DNA of 40,875 bases, taken from NCBI GenBank assembly GCA_023416655.1, contig JAEZHK010000060.1, positions 1 through 40,875 of the forward strand, written 5' to 3'. Below, one piece after another: positions 15,032-23,877 of the stretch. The position numbers and the translations under genes are program-made. Below the pieces are notes generated by a model. That model did not search any database. It had not been told where the DNA came from and saw only the letters and a list, made by a program, of their open reading frames with translations. This stretch comes from Bacillota bacterium. GTDB lineage: Bacteria > Bacillota > Clostridia > Christensenellales > Aristaeellaceae. Numbering within the stretch: the first letter of the stretch is position 1; each line of letters opens with the position of its first letter.

Positions 15032-15438
15032 AGCTACGAGATCCCGGAGAAGCAGGATGTGCTCAAGTTTATCCTCGATCTGCCCGCGGGCGAAAAGGGC
15101 AAGTTCATGTACAACAACGCCTGCCCGCACCCCGTCTCGACGCTGATCCAGAAGGCCATCGGCAAGAAGGCGCTGGACTACGCGCGAGAGAAGCTGTTTG
15201 ATAAGCCGGGCATTGATTGCAACGAATGGATGGCGGACCGCGCGGGCGTCAACGTGGGCGGCTCCGGGTTGAAGCTGACGCCCTTTGAGATGTCCAAGCT
15301 CGGCTACCTGTACCTCAAAAACGGCGAATGGGACGGCGCGCAGCTCGTGCCGCAAAAGTGGGTGGAGGAATCCACCGCCAAGCAGGCGCTGGAGGAAGAC
15401 ATCAAAACGTTCGCGCAGCAGGCCAAGCGCCTATACGA
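15032..15438 (+). pseudogene. Beta-lactamase-type serine hydrolase, fragment
   Basis: An open frame with the middle of a class C beta-lactamase-like hydrolase (EIPEKQDVLKFILDLPAGE.., FMYNNACPH with the Y-x-N motif, REKLFDKPGIDCNEW, then GVNVGGSGLKLTPFEMSKLG, QKWVEESTAKQ). The N-terminal SxxK catalytic region is missing, a stop codon lies just upstream at about 15029, and similarity ends after STAKQ. The following residues (ALEEDIKTFAQQAKRLYE) look like the tail of another protein. The gene is therefore truncated at both ends. Between 14860 and 15031 nothing else is supported. Confidence 0.72.
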
Positions 15439-15466
15439 ATCAGCCCGCCGGTTCCGGCGGGCTGAT
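15439..15466 (-). terminator. Hairpin ending the sugar operon 1
   Basis: A 13-bp perfect stem (arm ATCAGCCCGCCGG) with a 2-nt spacer, 27 bp past the GH151-like stop codon. No long T-run. Confidence 0.65.
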
Positions 15467-15492
15467 TGCATCAGGGATCGAATAGGGAAGGC

Positions 15493-17496
15493 TTACATTT
15501 CAAGGAGGAAGAGCGTCCAGCCGCCGAGCGGTTCCGGCTTCAGGCGGACGTAGCCGTCCTCGTACGAGAAGGGCATCGGTTCGCCGCCGGGCAGGCGTTT
15601 GACCGCGGAGGGCGCGCGGTCCAGCCGGATTTCGAGCGTGCGGCCATGCAGCGGCACCACGTCCTCCACCGTATCCAGTTGCTTGCACTTGCGCTGCACG
15701 ATGTAGTTGAGCACGTGCGCGACGGTGTCTCCGCCGAGCCTTCTGAGCGTGACCTCGGCGTAGGCGGGCAGGTCGCTTTGGACCAGCGGGCGGGGGAGGA
15801 GTCTCGCGATCAGGCTGCCCAGGATGTCCTTGTACGCCTTGGCGCCGTACTCGGCGAGGTCCATGAAGAGCGTGTTCGAGACGTAGGCGACGCCGTCGCC
15901 CAGCACGACGCACGGTTCGCCGTCTCCGGTCGTTTTCGGCGGGGTCTGGCGGTGGGAGCAGAAGTGCGCCTCGGAGCGGTCGAAGTAGCTGTCGATGGTC
16001 TCACAGAGGATCACCGCGCCCGGCTTGGCCGAAACGCGCGCGCCGCCGGAATAGGCGACCGTCTTCATCGCGGGCACGCCTTCGAACGCGCCAACGGGGA
16101 CGTCCATGTACCGGGGCGCGGTGAGTCCTTCGCCCAGATAATTCACTGGCAGGCACTCCAGCATGAAGCCCTCCGGCCCTGCGGCGGAGAAGCCGGTAGC
16201 CAGCAGCTTTCCGCCCTTTTGCACGTAGGCGTCGATCCGCTTCGCGGCCTCCGGCGTCAGCGTCACGCGGTCGGGCAGGATCAAAAGCTCATAGCCGTCG
16301 ATGGGGTCGGTCAGGTCCACAATGTCAAACTGATATTTGAGCTCCGTCAACACGCGGTAGACGCCCTCGATGGAGAGGTCAACCCCGTTGGTGACCGCCT
16401 GCGTGGAGCGGACGGTGCCGAATACGCCGATCTGCGCGACCTTTTCCGTGCCCAGGCACCACTTCTCCGTGGCCTCCATTTGGGAGAACACCTGCCCGAT
16501 GCGCCGGTACACGTCCGGTTCCAGTGCGCCGGACGGGTGAAGCTGGTCGCCCACGCAGATGCCCGCGCCGTTTGCGACCGCGCGGAAGCACTCGTACTCG
16601 AGCGCCGCGAGGTTCCGGAGGGACCCGAAATCGCCCCATGCCAGGTGGAACTTGCCGTTCATCATGATCACGTCGTGGGTGGGGTACTTGTTGACGTAGT
16701 TCACCGCGATCGGGAAGTGGGAATAGCCCCATTCGGTGGACGGCAGGCTTTCGATGTCCATGAAGGTGACGCATTCGCGCTTGTTAGCGTTGGCGTACTC
16801 CTGTTGATCGTTCAGGTCGTAGGCGTAGGGGTAGCCGTTGAAGTAGACATGCAGGCCCGGGTCCAGCGTCATGACGAAGGCGTAGATGTCCCGCATGTAG
16901 TCGATCTGCGCGAGCCGGGCCATCTTTCGCCGGTCGGCGGCGGACTCAATGTCAAAGCCAAGCGCCTTCGCCCTGTTCCGGCAAGCGTGGCAGACGCACT
17001 CGTTCTGCAGGATGATGTCGATCCAGAAGCCCTTCGGGTGGAACAGTTCGTACTCTTCCTTCAGCTCCGCCTTGATGACTTCGCGATACTCGAGGTTGTT
17101 GAGGCACAGCTTCTGCCACTGGTAGAAGTTGCGCTCGAAGGGCGGCTTCGCGCCGAGCAGCCCCGCAGGGGAGACCTCCTGCCATTCCGGGTGGCGAGAC
17201 GCCCAGTCCTCGTTCCAGCCGACACAGGTGTAGACCGAGTAGCTGATCCCGTACTTTTTCAAGGCCTCCGTCTGCGCGCCCAGCAGGTCGAACGAAAGCT
17301 GCGGGTGCATGGGGCCGAGCTTCGACGGGTAGTAAAACCAGCCATGATGGCATTTTCCGAAGAGGTTCACGTGCTCAACGCGCGCGTCCGCGAAGGTTTT
17401 TCCGAACGCGTCGGGGTCGAACACCCCGCCGATTTCGGGGATCAGCGGCGAGGTATGAAAATCCATGTGAATCTGGCGGTGGGGCATGGGTTTCAT
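15493..17496 (-). CDS. Glycosidase, GHL6/GH151-like, with beta-galactosidase trimerisation-type domain
   Basis: 667 residues, cytoplasmic (no signal peptide). The start (RQIHMDFHTSPLIPEIG, FADARVEHVNLFGKCHHGWFYYPS) is characteristic of the putative glycosidase family that includes GH151 alpha-L-fucosidases. The barrel continues with FWIDIILQNECVCHAC. A middle flavodoxin-like domain (ELLILPDRVTLTPEAAKRI, YVQKGGKLLATG) matches the GH42-type trimerisation domain, and a beta domain closes the protein. ATG at 17496 follows GGAGGAAC. It is the last gene of an ABC importer operon, so it probably cleaves the imported oligosaccharide. Alpha-fucosidase activity is an inference. Confidence 0.72.
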   Translation of the reverse strand: MKPMPHRQIHMDFHTSPLIPEIGGVFDPDAFGKTFADARVEHVNLFGKCHHGWFYYPSKLGPMHPQLSFDLLGAQTEALKKYGISYSVYTCVGWNEDWASRHPEWQEVSPAGLLGAKPPFERNFYQWQKLCLNNLEYREVIKAELKEEYELFHPKGFWIDIILQNECVCHACRNRAKALGFDIESAADRRKMARLAQIDYMRDIYAFVMTLDPGLHVYFNGYPYAYDLNDQQEYANANKRECVTFMDIESLPSTEWGYSHFPIAVNYVNKYPTHDVIMMNGKFHLAWGDFGSLRNLAALEYECFRAVANGAGICVGDQLHPSGALEPDVYRRIGQVFSQMEATEKWCLGTEKVAQIGVFGTVRSTQAVTNGVDLSIEGVYRVLTELKYQFDIVDLTDPIDGYELLILPDRVTLTPEAAKRIDAYVQKGGKLLATGFSAAGPEGFMLECLPVNYLGEGLTAPRYMDVPVGAFEGVPAMKTVAYSGGARVSAKPGAVILCETIDSYFDRSEAHFCSHRQTPPKTTGDGEPCVVLGDGVAYVSNTLFMDLAEYGAKAYKDILGSLIARLLPRPLVQSDLPAYAEVTLRRLGGDTVAHVLNYIVQRKCKQLDTVEDVVPLHGRTLEIRLDRAPSAVKRLPGGEPMPFSYEDGYVRLKPEPLGGWTLFLLEM

Positions 17497-17520
17497 GATT
17501 TGTTCCTCCTTTGGGTCCTT

Positions 17521-18357
17521 TTATCCCTTGACCGCGCCCGCGGTCAGGCCCTTTTCAACCTTTTCCTGCAAGAGGATGTACGCGAGGATCGTCGGCAGGA
17601 TGGAGATCACGATCGCGGCCATCACGCCGCCGTAGTCGCTGACGCGCTCGGCGAAGAACGCCTGAAGGCTCAGCGCGATCAGCTGCTTTTCCGCCGAGCG
17701 GATGAAGATCAGCGGGAACAGGAGATTGTTCCAGATGTTGATGAAGTTGAAGATGGAGGCCGACGCCAGCGACGGCGCGGAGAGCGGCAGCACGATCGCG
17801 AAAAACGTCTTGAAGTAGCCGCTCCCGTCGATCAGCGCGGCTTCCTCCACCTCCCGCGGGAACGACTTCATGAAGCCGGTCACGATGAACACCGTCATCG
17901 GGATCTGGAACGCGCTGAACAAGAGGATCAATACCGGGTAGCTGTCGAACATGCCGAACTTCCCCAGGTAGAACGACAGAGGGATGATGATCGTCTGCAT
18001 CGGCACCATCATGCCCGCGATGACGAGGCCGTACACCGCGCCACGGGACTTGAAGACGAACCGCGAGAGCGCGTAGGACGCGAAGGCGCTGGTGAGGAGC
18101 GTCACGCCCACGGCCGCGAGCGTCACCCAGATGGTGTTGACGAAGCTGCGCCCGATGTTTCCGATCTCGATGGCGCGCGGGAAGTTTTCAAACACCGGGT
18201 GCATGGTGGGGGTGAATGGCGTCATAAAGACCTCGGCGTTGGACTTGACGGACGAGATCAGCGCGAAGTAGATGGGGAAGAGGGTGATCACCGCGAAGGC
18301 GCACATGGCGAGGTAGTACGAGGAGCGCCGAAGGTACCATGCCCAGGAATGTTTCAT
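17521..18357 (-). CDS. Sugar ABC transporter permease, MalG/AraQ type
   Basis: 278 residues, six hydrophobic segments, with the EAA loop EEAALIDGSGYFKTFFAIVLP. The C-terminus VEKGLTAGAVKG is typical of carbohydrate (CUT1) permeases. The start at 18357 (MKHSWAWYLRR) is set by AAAGGGGGG; the same frame is open far upstream only because of high GC. Pairs with the 18372-19262 permease; the ATPase must be supplied from elsewhere (MsmX-type sharing). Confidence 0.93.
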   Translation of the reverse strand: MKHSWAWYLRRSSYYLAMCAFAVITLFPIYFALISSVKSNAEVFMTPFTPTMHPVFENFPRAIEIGNIGRSFVNTIWVTLAAVGVTLLTSAFASYALSRFVFKSRGAVYGLVIAGMMVPMQTIIIPLSFYLGKFGMFDSYPVLILLFSAFQIPMTVFIVTGFMKSFPREVEEAALIDGSGYFKTFFAIVLPLSAPSLASASIFNFINIWNNLLFPLIFIRSAEKQLIALSLQAFFAERVSDYGGVMAAIVISILPTILAYILLQEKVEKGLTAGAVKG

Positions 18358-18371
18358 GCCGCGCCCCCCTT

Positions 18372-19262
18372 TCAATATTCGATCGTCTCGCGCCGCATCA
18401 CGCGGATCGAGAGCCACGCAAGCAGCAGGCTCGCCGCGAAGATGAACACCGAAATCGCGCTGCCCAGGCCGTAGTGGTCGTACTTGAACGCCTCGTAGTA
18501 CATCAGCGTCGAGGGCACGTGCGTCATGCCGTTGGGGCCGCCCTCCGTCATCACGAAGATGATGTCGAAGTTCTTCATGCTGCCGGTGGTGATGAGCACC
18601 ACCGAGACGACGACCGGCTGCCAGATCAGCGGCAGCGTTACGTTGAAGAACTTTTTCAGGCCCGTCGCGCCGTCGATCATCGCGGACTCCAGGATGCCGT
18701 CCGGTACGGCGGAGAGCGCCGCGAAGCCAATCACCAGATGGTAGCCGAACCCCGTCCAGACGTTGGCCACGGTCACGGCGTTGAGCGCGGTCTGGGGCGT
18801 GATCAGCCAGCCGGTTTTGAGGCCCCCCAGGCCCACGCCCTCCAGAAACTGGTTCAGGATGCCGATGTTGTTCGGGAAATAGATGAAGTTCCATAGGAGC
18901 GCCGTCGCCGTCAGCGGCAGCACCACCGGGCAGAAGAACGCCATCTTGAAGAATTTGTAGCCGCGGTAGTACTTCGCGACCATCAGCGCAAGGCCGTAGC
19001 CGAAAAGGATTTGCAGCACCAGGTTGAGGCCGATGAACTGCAGTACGTTTCGGACCGACAGCCAGAACTTGGCCGACGCGAACATCGTGCGGAAGTTTTT
19101 GAGTCCCACGAATTTGAGGTCCACACCCTGGATGCCCGGCCATTCGAAGAACGAGAACCGGATGGACTGCAGGATCGGCCAGACCGCCAGCCCCGCGTAG
19201 ATGGCGAGCGCGGGGAAGAGGAAGAGGATGATGATTTTCCTGTTGGAATAGTGCTTAAGCAT
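18372..19262 (-). CDS. Sugar ABC transporter permease, MalF/UgpA type
   Basis: 296 residues, six hydrophobic segments (IIILFLFPALAIYAGLAVWP first), with the EAA loop ESAMIDGATGLKKFFNVTLP. ATG at 19262 follows AAGGAG. It is the first permease after the binding-protein gene, with a hairpin between them. Confidence 0.93.
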   Translation of the reverse strand: MLKHYSNRKIIILFLFPALAIYAGLAVWPILQSIRFSFFEWPGIQGVDLKFVGLKNFRTMFASAKFWLSVRNVLQFIGLNLVLQILFGYGLALMVAKYYRGYKFFKMAFFCPVVLPLTATALLWNFIYFPNNIGILNQFLEGVGLGGLKTGWLITPQTALNAVTVANVWTGFGYHLVIGFAALSAVPDGILESAMIDGATGLKKFFNVTLPLIWQPVVVSVVLITTGSMKNFDIIFVMTEGGPNGMTHVPSTLMYYEAFKYDHYGLGSAISVFIFAASLLLAWLSIRVMRRETIEY

Positions 19263-19290
19263 GGCTTCGCTCCTTGCCGATGGGTAAAAG

Positions 19291-19320
19291 GGAGCGGCCG
19301 CCCGGAAGGGTAGCCGCTCC
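19291..19320 (-). other. Intercistronic hairpin after binding-protein gene 1
   Basis: GGAGCGGC pairs with GCCGCTCC (19313-19320), 15 bp past the binding-protein stop codon. Likely message stabiliser or partial terminator. Confidence 0.65.
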
Positions 19321-19335
19321 GGATGGGGCGTGTGG

Positions 19336-20628
19336 TTAGCCGTTGGCGTCGATCTCGGCCTGGATTTCCTGAGCCGCCTGCTCGGGCGAGTTGCCCAGCA
19401 GCATGCCGACGATGGCGTTGCGCGTCACGTCCTGCATGGAGGAGAGCTGGTCGTAGTCGAAGCTGTCGCCGCCCTGCGCCACCGCGGCGCTGACGATGTC
19501 CATGCACTGCCTGAACAGGTCGCTGACCTCGATGCCGGTGTAATCGATGTCCTTGCGGATGGGCAGCGTGCCCTTTTCGACGACCACGCGGGTCTGGTTT
19601 TCCTTGCTGGTGTAGGCCTTGATGAAGCGGATGGTGGCGTCCTTTTCCTTCTCATCCATGCCGCCCTTGAGCACGTAGTTCTGCGGGTAGCTGATGATGT
19701 GGTCCTTGAGCTCGGGCTTGTCCGCGAAGTAGGGGAACTTCGCGACGCCGACGGTGAAGGGCAGGTCACCCGCGCCGAGCACGTCGCCGATGAACCAGGA
19801 GCCGTTGTTGACCATAGCCGACTGCTGCGAGAAGAACAGCTGCTTTTCCATGTCGTAGGTCAGGCCCACGCAGTTTTCCATGAAGTAGCCGCGGTCGTTC
19901 ATCTCCTTGACGTAGGCAAGCGACTGGACGACGTCCGGATCGGTCCACTTGGCCTTGCGCGCGCCCAGGTCCATCGCCTTGGGTACGCCGCACCAGTGGT
20001 AGAGGAACTGGTTGTGGAAGTGGCCGGTGCGCCAGGTCTCCTTGGCGCCGGGCGCGAACGGCGCGACGCCCTTCGCGACCAGCTTGTCCATCATGGCGTA
20101 GAAGTCGTCCATGGTCTCCGGGAAGGTCTCGTAACCGATGCTCTTGAGCATGTCCACGTTGTAGAAGATGACCTCCGGGGTCACCGCGAACGGGATGGCA
20201 TACACGCCCTTGATGCCGTAGGGCTCGAAGTTGAACATGTCGAACGCGCCATCCACGAAGCCGTCATACCATTCCTTGTCGCTGAACAGCTCGCTGACGT
20301 CCATGATCAGGCCGTTCTCGGCGTACTTGACGAGGCTTGCAATGCCGGGCAGGTAGAAGATGTTGGGGATGTCGCCGGTGGCGACCAAAGTCTTGAACTT
20401 GTTGTTGTAGGACGCCTCCTCGTTGACGGAGATGTTCTCAACCTTCACGTCGGGGTTGGCGGCCTCGAACTCCTTGATGAAGTTCTCGAGGTAGCTGGCC
20501 ATCGGGTCGCTGCCCGACCAGCGGGTCAGTATGGTGATGGTGGTCTGGCCTTCGGCGGCGGCAAACGCGCCAAGGCCCGCGAGCATGAGAATCAGAGCCA
20601 GAAGAAGGCATGCGGTGCGGCGAAGCAT
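19336..20628 (-). CDS. Sugar-binding protein of ABC importer 1
   Basis: 430 residues, family 1 (CUT1) extracellular solute-binding protein. The true start is the second ATG (20628), because AAGGGAGG lies right before it and inside the longer frame from 20649. The signal peptide (MLRRTACLLLALILMLAGLG.. AFAAAEG) has no lipobox cysteine. The mature protein shows ITILTRWSGSDPMASYLENF and GDIPNIFYLPG, typical of this family. Its leader contains element B copy 2. Ligand unknown, probably an oligosaccharide cleaved by the GH151-like enzyme of the same operon. Confidence 0.92.
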   Translation of the reverse strand: MLRRTACLLLALILMLAGLGAFAAAEGQTTITILTRWSGSDPMASYLENFIKEFEAANPDVKVENISVNEEASYNNKFKTLVATGDIPNIFYLPGIASLVKYAENGLIMDVSELFSDKEWYDGFVDGAFDMFNFEPYGIKGVYAIPFAVTPEVIFYNVDMLKSIGYETFPETMDDFYAMMDKLVAKGVAPFAPGAKETWRTGHFHNQFLYHWCGVPKAMDLGARKAKWTDPDVVQSLAYVKEMNDRGYFMENCVGLTYDMEKQLFFSQQSAMVNNGSWFIGDVLGAGDLPFTVGVAKFPYFADKPELKDHIISYPQNYVLKGGMDEKEKDATIRFIKAYTSKENQTRVVVEKGTLPIRKDIDYTGIEVSDLFRQCMDIVSAAVAQGGDSFDYDQLSSMQDVTRNAIVGMLLGNSPEQAAQEIQAEIDANG

Positions 20629-20655
20629 GGTGGTTCCTCCCTTATTCATAGTGTT

Positions 20656-20814
20656 ATACCACTCCGAAACACTCTTTTATCGTCGTGGTGGATCTTTTCG
20701 CGCAAGCCAACGTCGCTCTCCGCTTGAAATAGCGCTGCTATTCCTGCGCTGCGGCTCCTTGTTTTGCATCGAAATGTTCGCCCCTTTGGACAAAACAATA
20801 TTTCGGATTGGTAC
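20656..20814 (-). repeat. Element B, copy 2
   Basis: 159 bp, the minimal form. Inverted repeats at 20656-20681 and 20789-20814 pair at 20 of 26 positions, most remaining positions being G-T. The core blocks are the same as in copy 1 (GGAATAGCAGCGCTATTT, CAAGGAGCCGCAGCG, GCGCGAAAAGATCC on the minus strand). It sits between the -10 box at 20849 and the binding-protein start. Confidence 0.9.
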
Positions 20815-20848
20815 AAGCTTCCGACGGTGCACCGGTCGGCATGATTCC

Positions 20849-20877
20849 ATTATACGGAGGAACACATAAAAGGCCAT
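20849..20877 (-). promoter_or_regulatory. Promoter of sugar operon 1
   Basis: Minus strand TATAAT (20849-20854) with ATGGCC (20872-20877) 17 bp upstream, a poor -35, consistent with need for the adjacent AraC-type response regulator. Transcription would start near 20842, with all of element B in the leader. Confidence 0.6.
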
Positions 20878-20894
20878 GCAAAATCCTGTGCGGT

Positions 20895-21656
20895 TTATGG
20901 AAAAAACACGCGCGCCCGGGTTAGCTTCCGGATCTGCTGCGGGGAGACGCCGAACTTCTTCTTGAAGGCCTTGCTGAAGTACAGCGGGTCCTGGTAGCCT
21001 GTCAGCCGGGCGACTTCGCAAACCGGCATCGCCGGGCTTTCGTCCATCAGCCGCCGCGCCTCGGCCATGCGCGTCTCAATCAGCTCGTCCATGATGGTGC
21101 CGCCGGTCTCCTGCCGGTAGACGCGGCTCATGTGGTTGGGGTTGACGTGCAGCATCGCCGCGAGGCTGGCGGGCGAGAACTCCGGGTCGCGGTAGTTTTC
21201 CAGGATCACCGCCCGCACGCGCCGGGAGAGCGGCTCCTCGCCCAAGGCGCGCGGCGCGTCCGCGCCGTACTGCTGCCGGTTTTTGTCGATCCTGCTCTGG
21301 AGGCGCACGAAGGTCTGCTGGATGGCCTCGGGGTCGATGGGCTTGAGCAGGTATTCGAATACGCCCATTCGGACCGCCTGCTGCGCGTAGGCGAACTTGT
21401 CGTAGGCCGAAAGGATGACCACAGAAATCCCCGGGTAATCCTTCGTGATGCGCTCAATCAGCTCGAGCCCGAAGAGCTTGGGGATGTTGATGTCCACCAG
21501 CACCACGTCTGGGCGCGTGCGCTCGATTTCGCGAAGGGCGCTTAGGCCGTCCTCCGCCTCCCCGGCGATTTCGTAGCCGATTTCCTCCCACCCAATTGCG
21601 GCGCGCAGCATCTGCCGGATGTAGTACTCGTCGTCCACGATCAGAACCCGCTTCAT
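20895..21656 (-). CDS. Response regulator, YesN/AraC type
   Basis: 253 residues: receiver domain (VLIVDDE, phospho-Asp in VLVDINIP, Lys in YLLKPID) and a C-terminal AraC helix-turn-helix pair (FSPASLAAMLHVNPNHMSRV; VCEVARLTGYQDPLYFSKAF). The ATG directly follows the sensor kinase stop codon (TAA then ATG). Expected to activate the adjacent sugar operon when phosphorylated. Confidence 0.94.
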   Translation of the reverse strand: MKRVLIVDDEYYIRQMLRAAIGWEEIGYEIAGEAEDGLSALREIERTRPDVVLVDINIPKLFGLELIERITKDYPGISVVILSAYDKFAYAQQAVRMGVFEYLLKPIDPEAIQQTFVRLQSRIDKNRQQYGADAPRALGEEPLSRRVRAVILENYRDPEFSPASLAAMLHVNPNHMSRVYRQETGGTIMDELIETRMAEARRLMDESPAMPVCEVARLTGYQDPLYFSKAFKKKFGVSPQQIRKLTRARVFFP

Positions 21657-23444
21657 TTACGCCGCCTCCTTTCGCCTGATCAGAATCGACACCGTGCAGC
21701 CGGGCTCGTGGTTTGTGATCTCCAGGCTGCAGATCGGGTCGTAGTAGATGCGGAGCCGGTCGATGATGCTGGCCAGGCCGAAGCCCTCGCCGTCCCGCTC
21801 GATCTTCTCGCCGCCGGTCAGCCGGCGCCTTTTATCCTCCGGGAAGCCCTTGCCGTTGTCGCGTACGCTGAGCACCACCGCGTCGCCCGACGCATACGCG
21901 CGCACGATCAGCTCGCCCGGGTAATCGCAGTCCCGGATGCCGTGGCGGATGGCGTTTTCCACCAGCGGCTGTACGATCATCTTGGGGATCAGCCAGGACC
22001 TTACGTCGCTTTCGCACTCAATTGAGTACGTAAAGCGGTTGTGGAAGCGCATCTGCTGGATGGTCAGGTAGCTGCCCACGATCTCCAGCTCCTTTTCCAC
22101 CGCCACCAGCGATCGCCCGCCTGAAAGGCTTGAACGGTAGAACTGGCCCAGCGCCTTGCACATCCTGAGCGCGTCATCCGTGTTTTTCAGAAAGATCATC
22201 GCGTGGATGTTGTCCAACGTGTTATAAAGGAAGTGGGGCTTGATCTGCTCCTGCATCGCGAGGAATTCGTACTTGCGCTTGCCCTTCTGCTCCTCCACCA
22301 TGCGGGTCATCAGGTCCGAGATGCGCTCCAGCATGAAGTTAAACACCTGGGAGAGCTGGCCGACCTCGTCCTTTGCGCACGCGTCCGCCCGCACGGTCAG
22401 GTCGCCCTCGCCGGCCGCTCGCATGACGCCGGCCAGGCGGACCAGCGGCCGCGTCACCGCGCGGCTCAGAAGCCAGATCGGGGCCAGCGAGAAGAGGAGG
22501 ATGATGAGCAGCAGAAGGTACATCTCGCGCGCGACCTTGACGCTTTCGGCCAGCAGCGACTTCAGCGGGATGGTCTCCACGATCCGCCAGTCATAGCCCT
22601 TGACCGGCTGCTCGATCACCAATAGTTCCGCGCCGTCCTTTTTGTAGATCGCCGCGCCACTGTCCTCGTACGTGCGGTCCCTTTCCCCGAGCGCCAGCAG
22701 CTTGAACAGCCGCTTCGGGTCGGGCGCGGCGATGATGAAGCCGTTTTTGTCCACCATCAGCATCGCGCTGTCGTCCGTGGTCACAACGCCGGAGAACACG
22801 TCCGAGAGCGTGTCCTCCAATACGTCGAACTGCAGGATGCCGGAGATCATCGTGGTCATGTACGAGATGATCGGCCGGTAGAGCGTCACCACGTTGGTGC
22901 CGGGCCTGCCCACGAGGTAGTCCACGTTTCGCGTATTGACGATGGTGGGCGCGCTGGTGTAGAAGAGCTTCGCCGTCTCGAACCGGATGGGCTTCTGGCC
23001 GATCCTTCTGTAGACGCCCGCATTGACGCCGGACGACGCGCAGATGCGCTCGTCCTTGAAGTAGGCGGTGATCGCCGCGACCTCGCCGGAGGTTTCGATC
23101 AGGTAGTTGAGGTCGTCCTTCAGGATGTATTCCAGGTTGTACAGCTCCGCCCGCTCCAGCTTGTCCGAGAGGCCCGCGATCTGCTGGAGGCTGTTGTTGA
23201 GGGAGGTCAGCTTGGAAAGGCTGACGATGTGATTCATCACGGATTCGACGCCGTCCGCCGCGAGTTCGGCGTTCTGCATCTGCTCGCGGATGGTCTTTCG
23301 GAGCAGCACCTCGGAGTTCTGACGCACGGAGACCTGCACGAGTACGCCCGCCGCGAACGTGGTCATCAGAAACAGCGCGAGAAAGACCTTGATCCGGAGC
23401 GAAACATGGCCGAAGGGCGAGCCCCTTTGCTTCACTTTCTCCAT
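21657..23444 (-). CDS. Sensor histidine kinase, YesM type
   Basis: 595 residues: N-terminal membrane segment (VFLALFLMTTFAAGVLV), a large extracellular dCache-like sensor domain, a second membrane segment (MYLLLLIILLFSLAPIWLL), HAMP, the His_kinase H-box QEQIKPHFLYNTL and an ATP-binding domain (PLVENAIRHG, DNGKGF). The start at 23444 is set by GGAGGAATCACA; the frame upstream to 23777 is open but unsupported. Partner of the 20895 regulator. Confidence 0.93.
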   Translation of the reverse strand: MEKVKQRGSPFGHVSLRIKVFLALFLMTTFAAGVLVQVSVRQNSEVLLRKTIREQMQNAELAADGVESVMNHIVSLSKLTSLNNSLQQIAGLSDKLERAELYNLEYILKDDLNYLIETSGEVAAITAYFKDERICASSGVNAGVYRRIGQKPIRFETAKLFYTSAPTIVNTRNVDYLVGRPGTNVVTLYRPIISYMTTMISGILQFDVLEDTLSDVFSGVVTTDDSAMLMVDKNGFIIAAPDPKRLFKLLALGERDRTYEDSGAAIYKKDGAELLVIEQPVKGYDWRIVETIPLKSLLAESVKVAREMYLLLLIILLFSLAPIWLLSRAVTRPLVRLAGVMRAAGEGDLTVRADACAKDEVGQLSQVFNFMLERISDLMTRMVEEQKGKRKYEFLAMQEQIKPHFLYNTLDNIHAMIFLKNTDDALRMCKALGQFYRSSLSGGRSLVAVEKELEIVGSYLTIQQMRFHNRFTYSIECESDVRSWLIPKMIVQPLVENAIRHGIRDCDYPGELIVRAYASGDAVVLSVRDNGKGFPEDKRRRLTGGEKIERDGEGFGLASIIDRLRIYYDPICSLEITNHEPGCTVSILIRRKEAA

Positions 23445-23670
23445 TGTGATTCCTCCGGGCATTTTTACGGCGCTTGTCCGGCGCGTATTTCGGCTTTGGG
23501 CTTTCGCGGTTCCGGCCGGTCCGGAACGCTTTGCAGCCCTGGGATCAGGCGCAGGGCGTTCGGGAGCAGATCGGATTGGATTGCGGCACATTCCTGCCCG
23601 ACGGGTTGTGCTCGTCCGGCGGGTTGTGGGGGGATGAACCGTCTGCCCCTTTCCTTGGTGGCATACCGGT

Positions 23671-23699
23671 ATTCTACCAGTTTTTCGCGCCGCTGGAAA
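23671..23699 (-). promoter_or_regulatory. Promoter of histidine kinase gene
   Basis: Minus strand TTTCCA, 17 bp, TAGAAT. The leader of about 220 nt holds a 7-bp hairpin GTTCCGG/CCGGAAC near 23510-23528. Nothing else is evident in the 430-bp interval to the MATE gene. Confidence 0.55.
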
Positions 23700-23812
23700 C
23701 CTGCTGCCCCAAATAAGTGCGTCCGGGCGCGAAAACGGGCGCGGGCAGGCGGAATGCCGGAGAACCGAAATTTGCAATGCGCGTTAAACCCCAATAAACC
23801 CGCCCGAATCTA

Positions 23813-23841
23813 TGGCAAAACGCCTCCAGCGGGTTTATAAT
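23813..23841 (+). promoter_or_regulatory. Promoter of MATE transporter
   Basis: TGGCAA, 17 bp, TATAAT. The same TGGCAA/17/TATAAT arrangement precedes the Mg2+ transporter gene at 26543-26571. Confidence 0.65.
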
Positions 23842-23877
23842 GGGCGGGTATGACTAAAGCGAGGTAAGGAAGTACCA

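Noticed and set aside
15466..18474. 1002-codon plus-strand open frame opposite the glycosidase/permease genes
   Set aside because: Shadow of high-GC genes on the minus strand: no ribosome binding site, Arg/Val/His/Asp-rich low-similarity sequence, and the minus strand has clear families.
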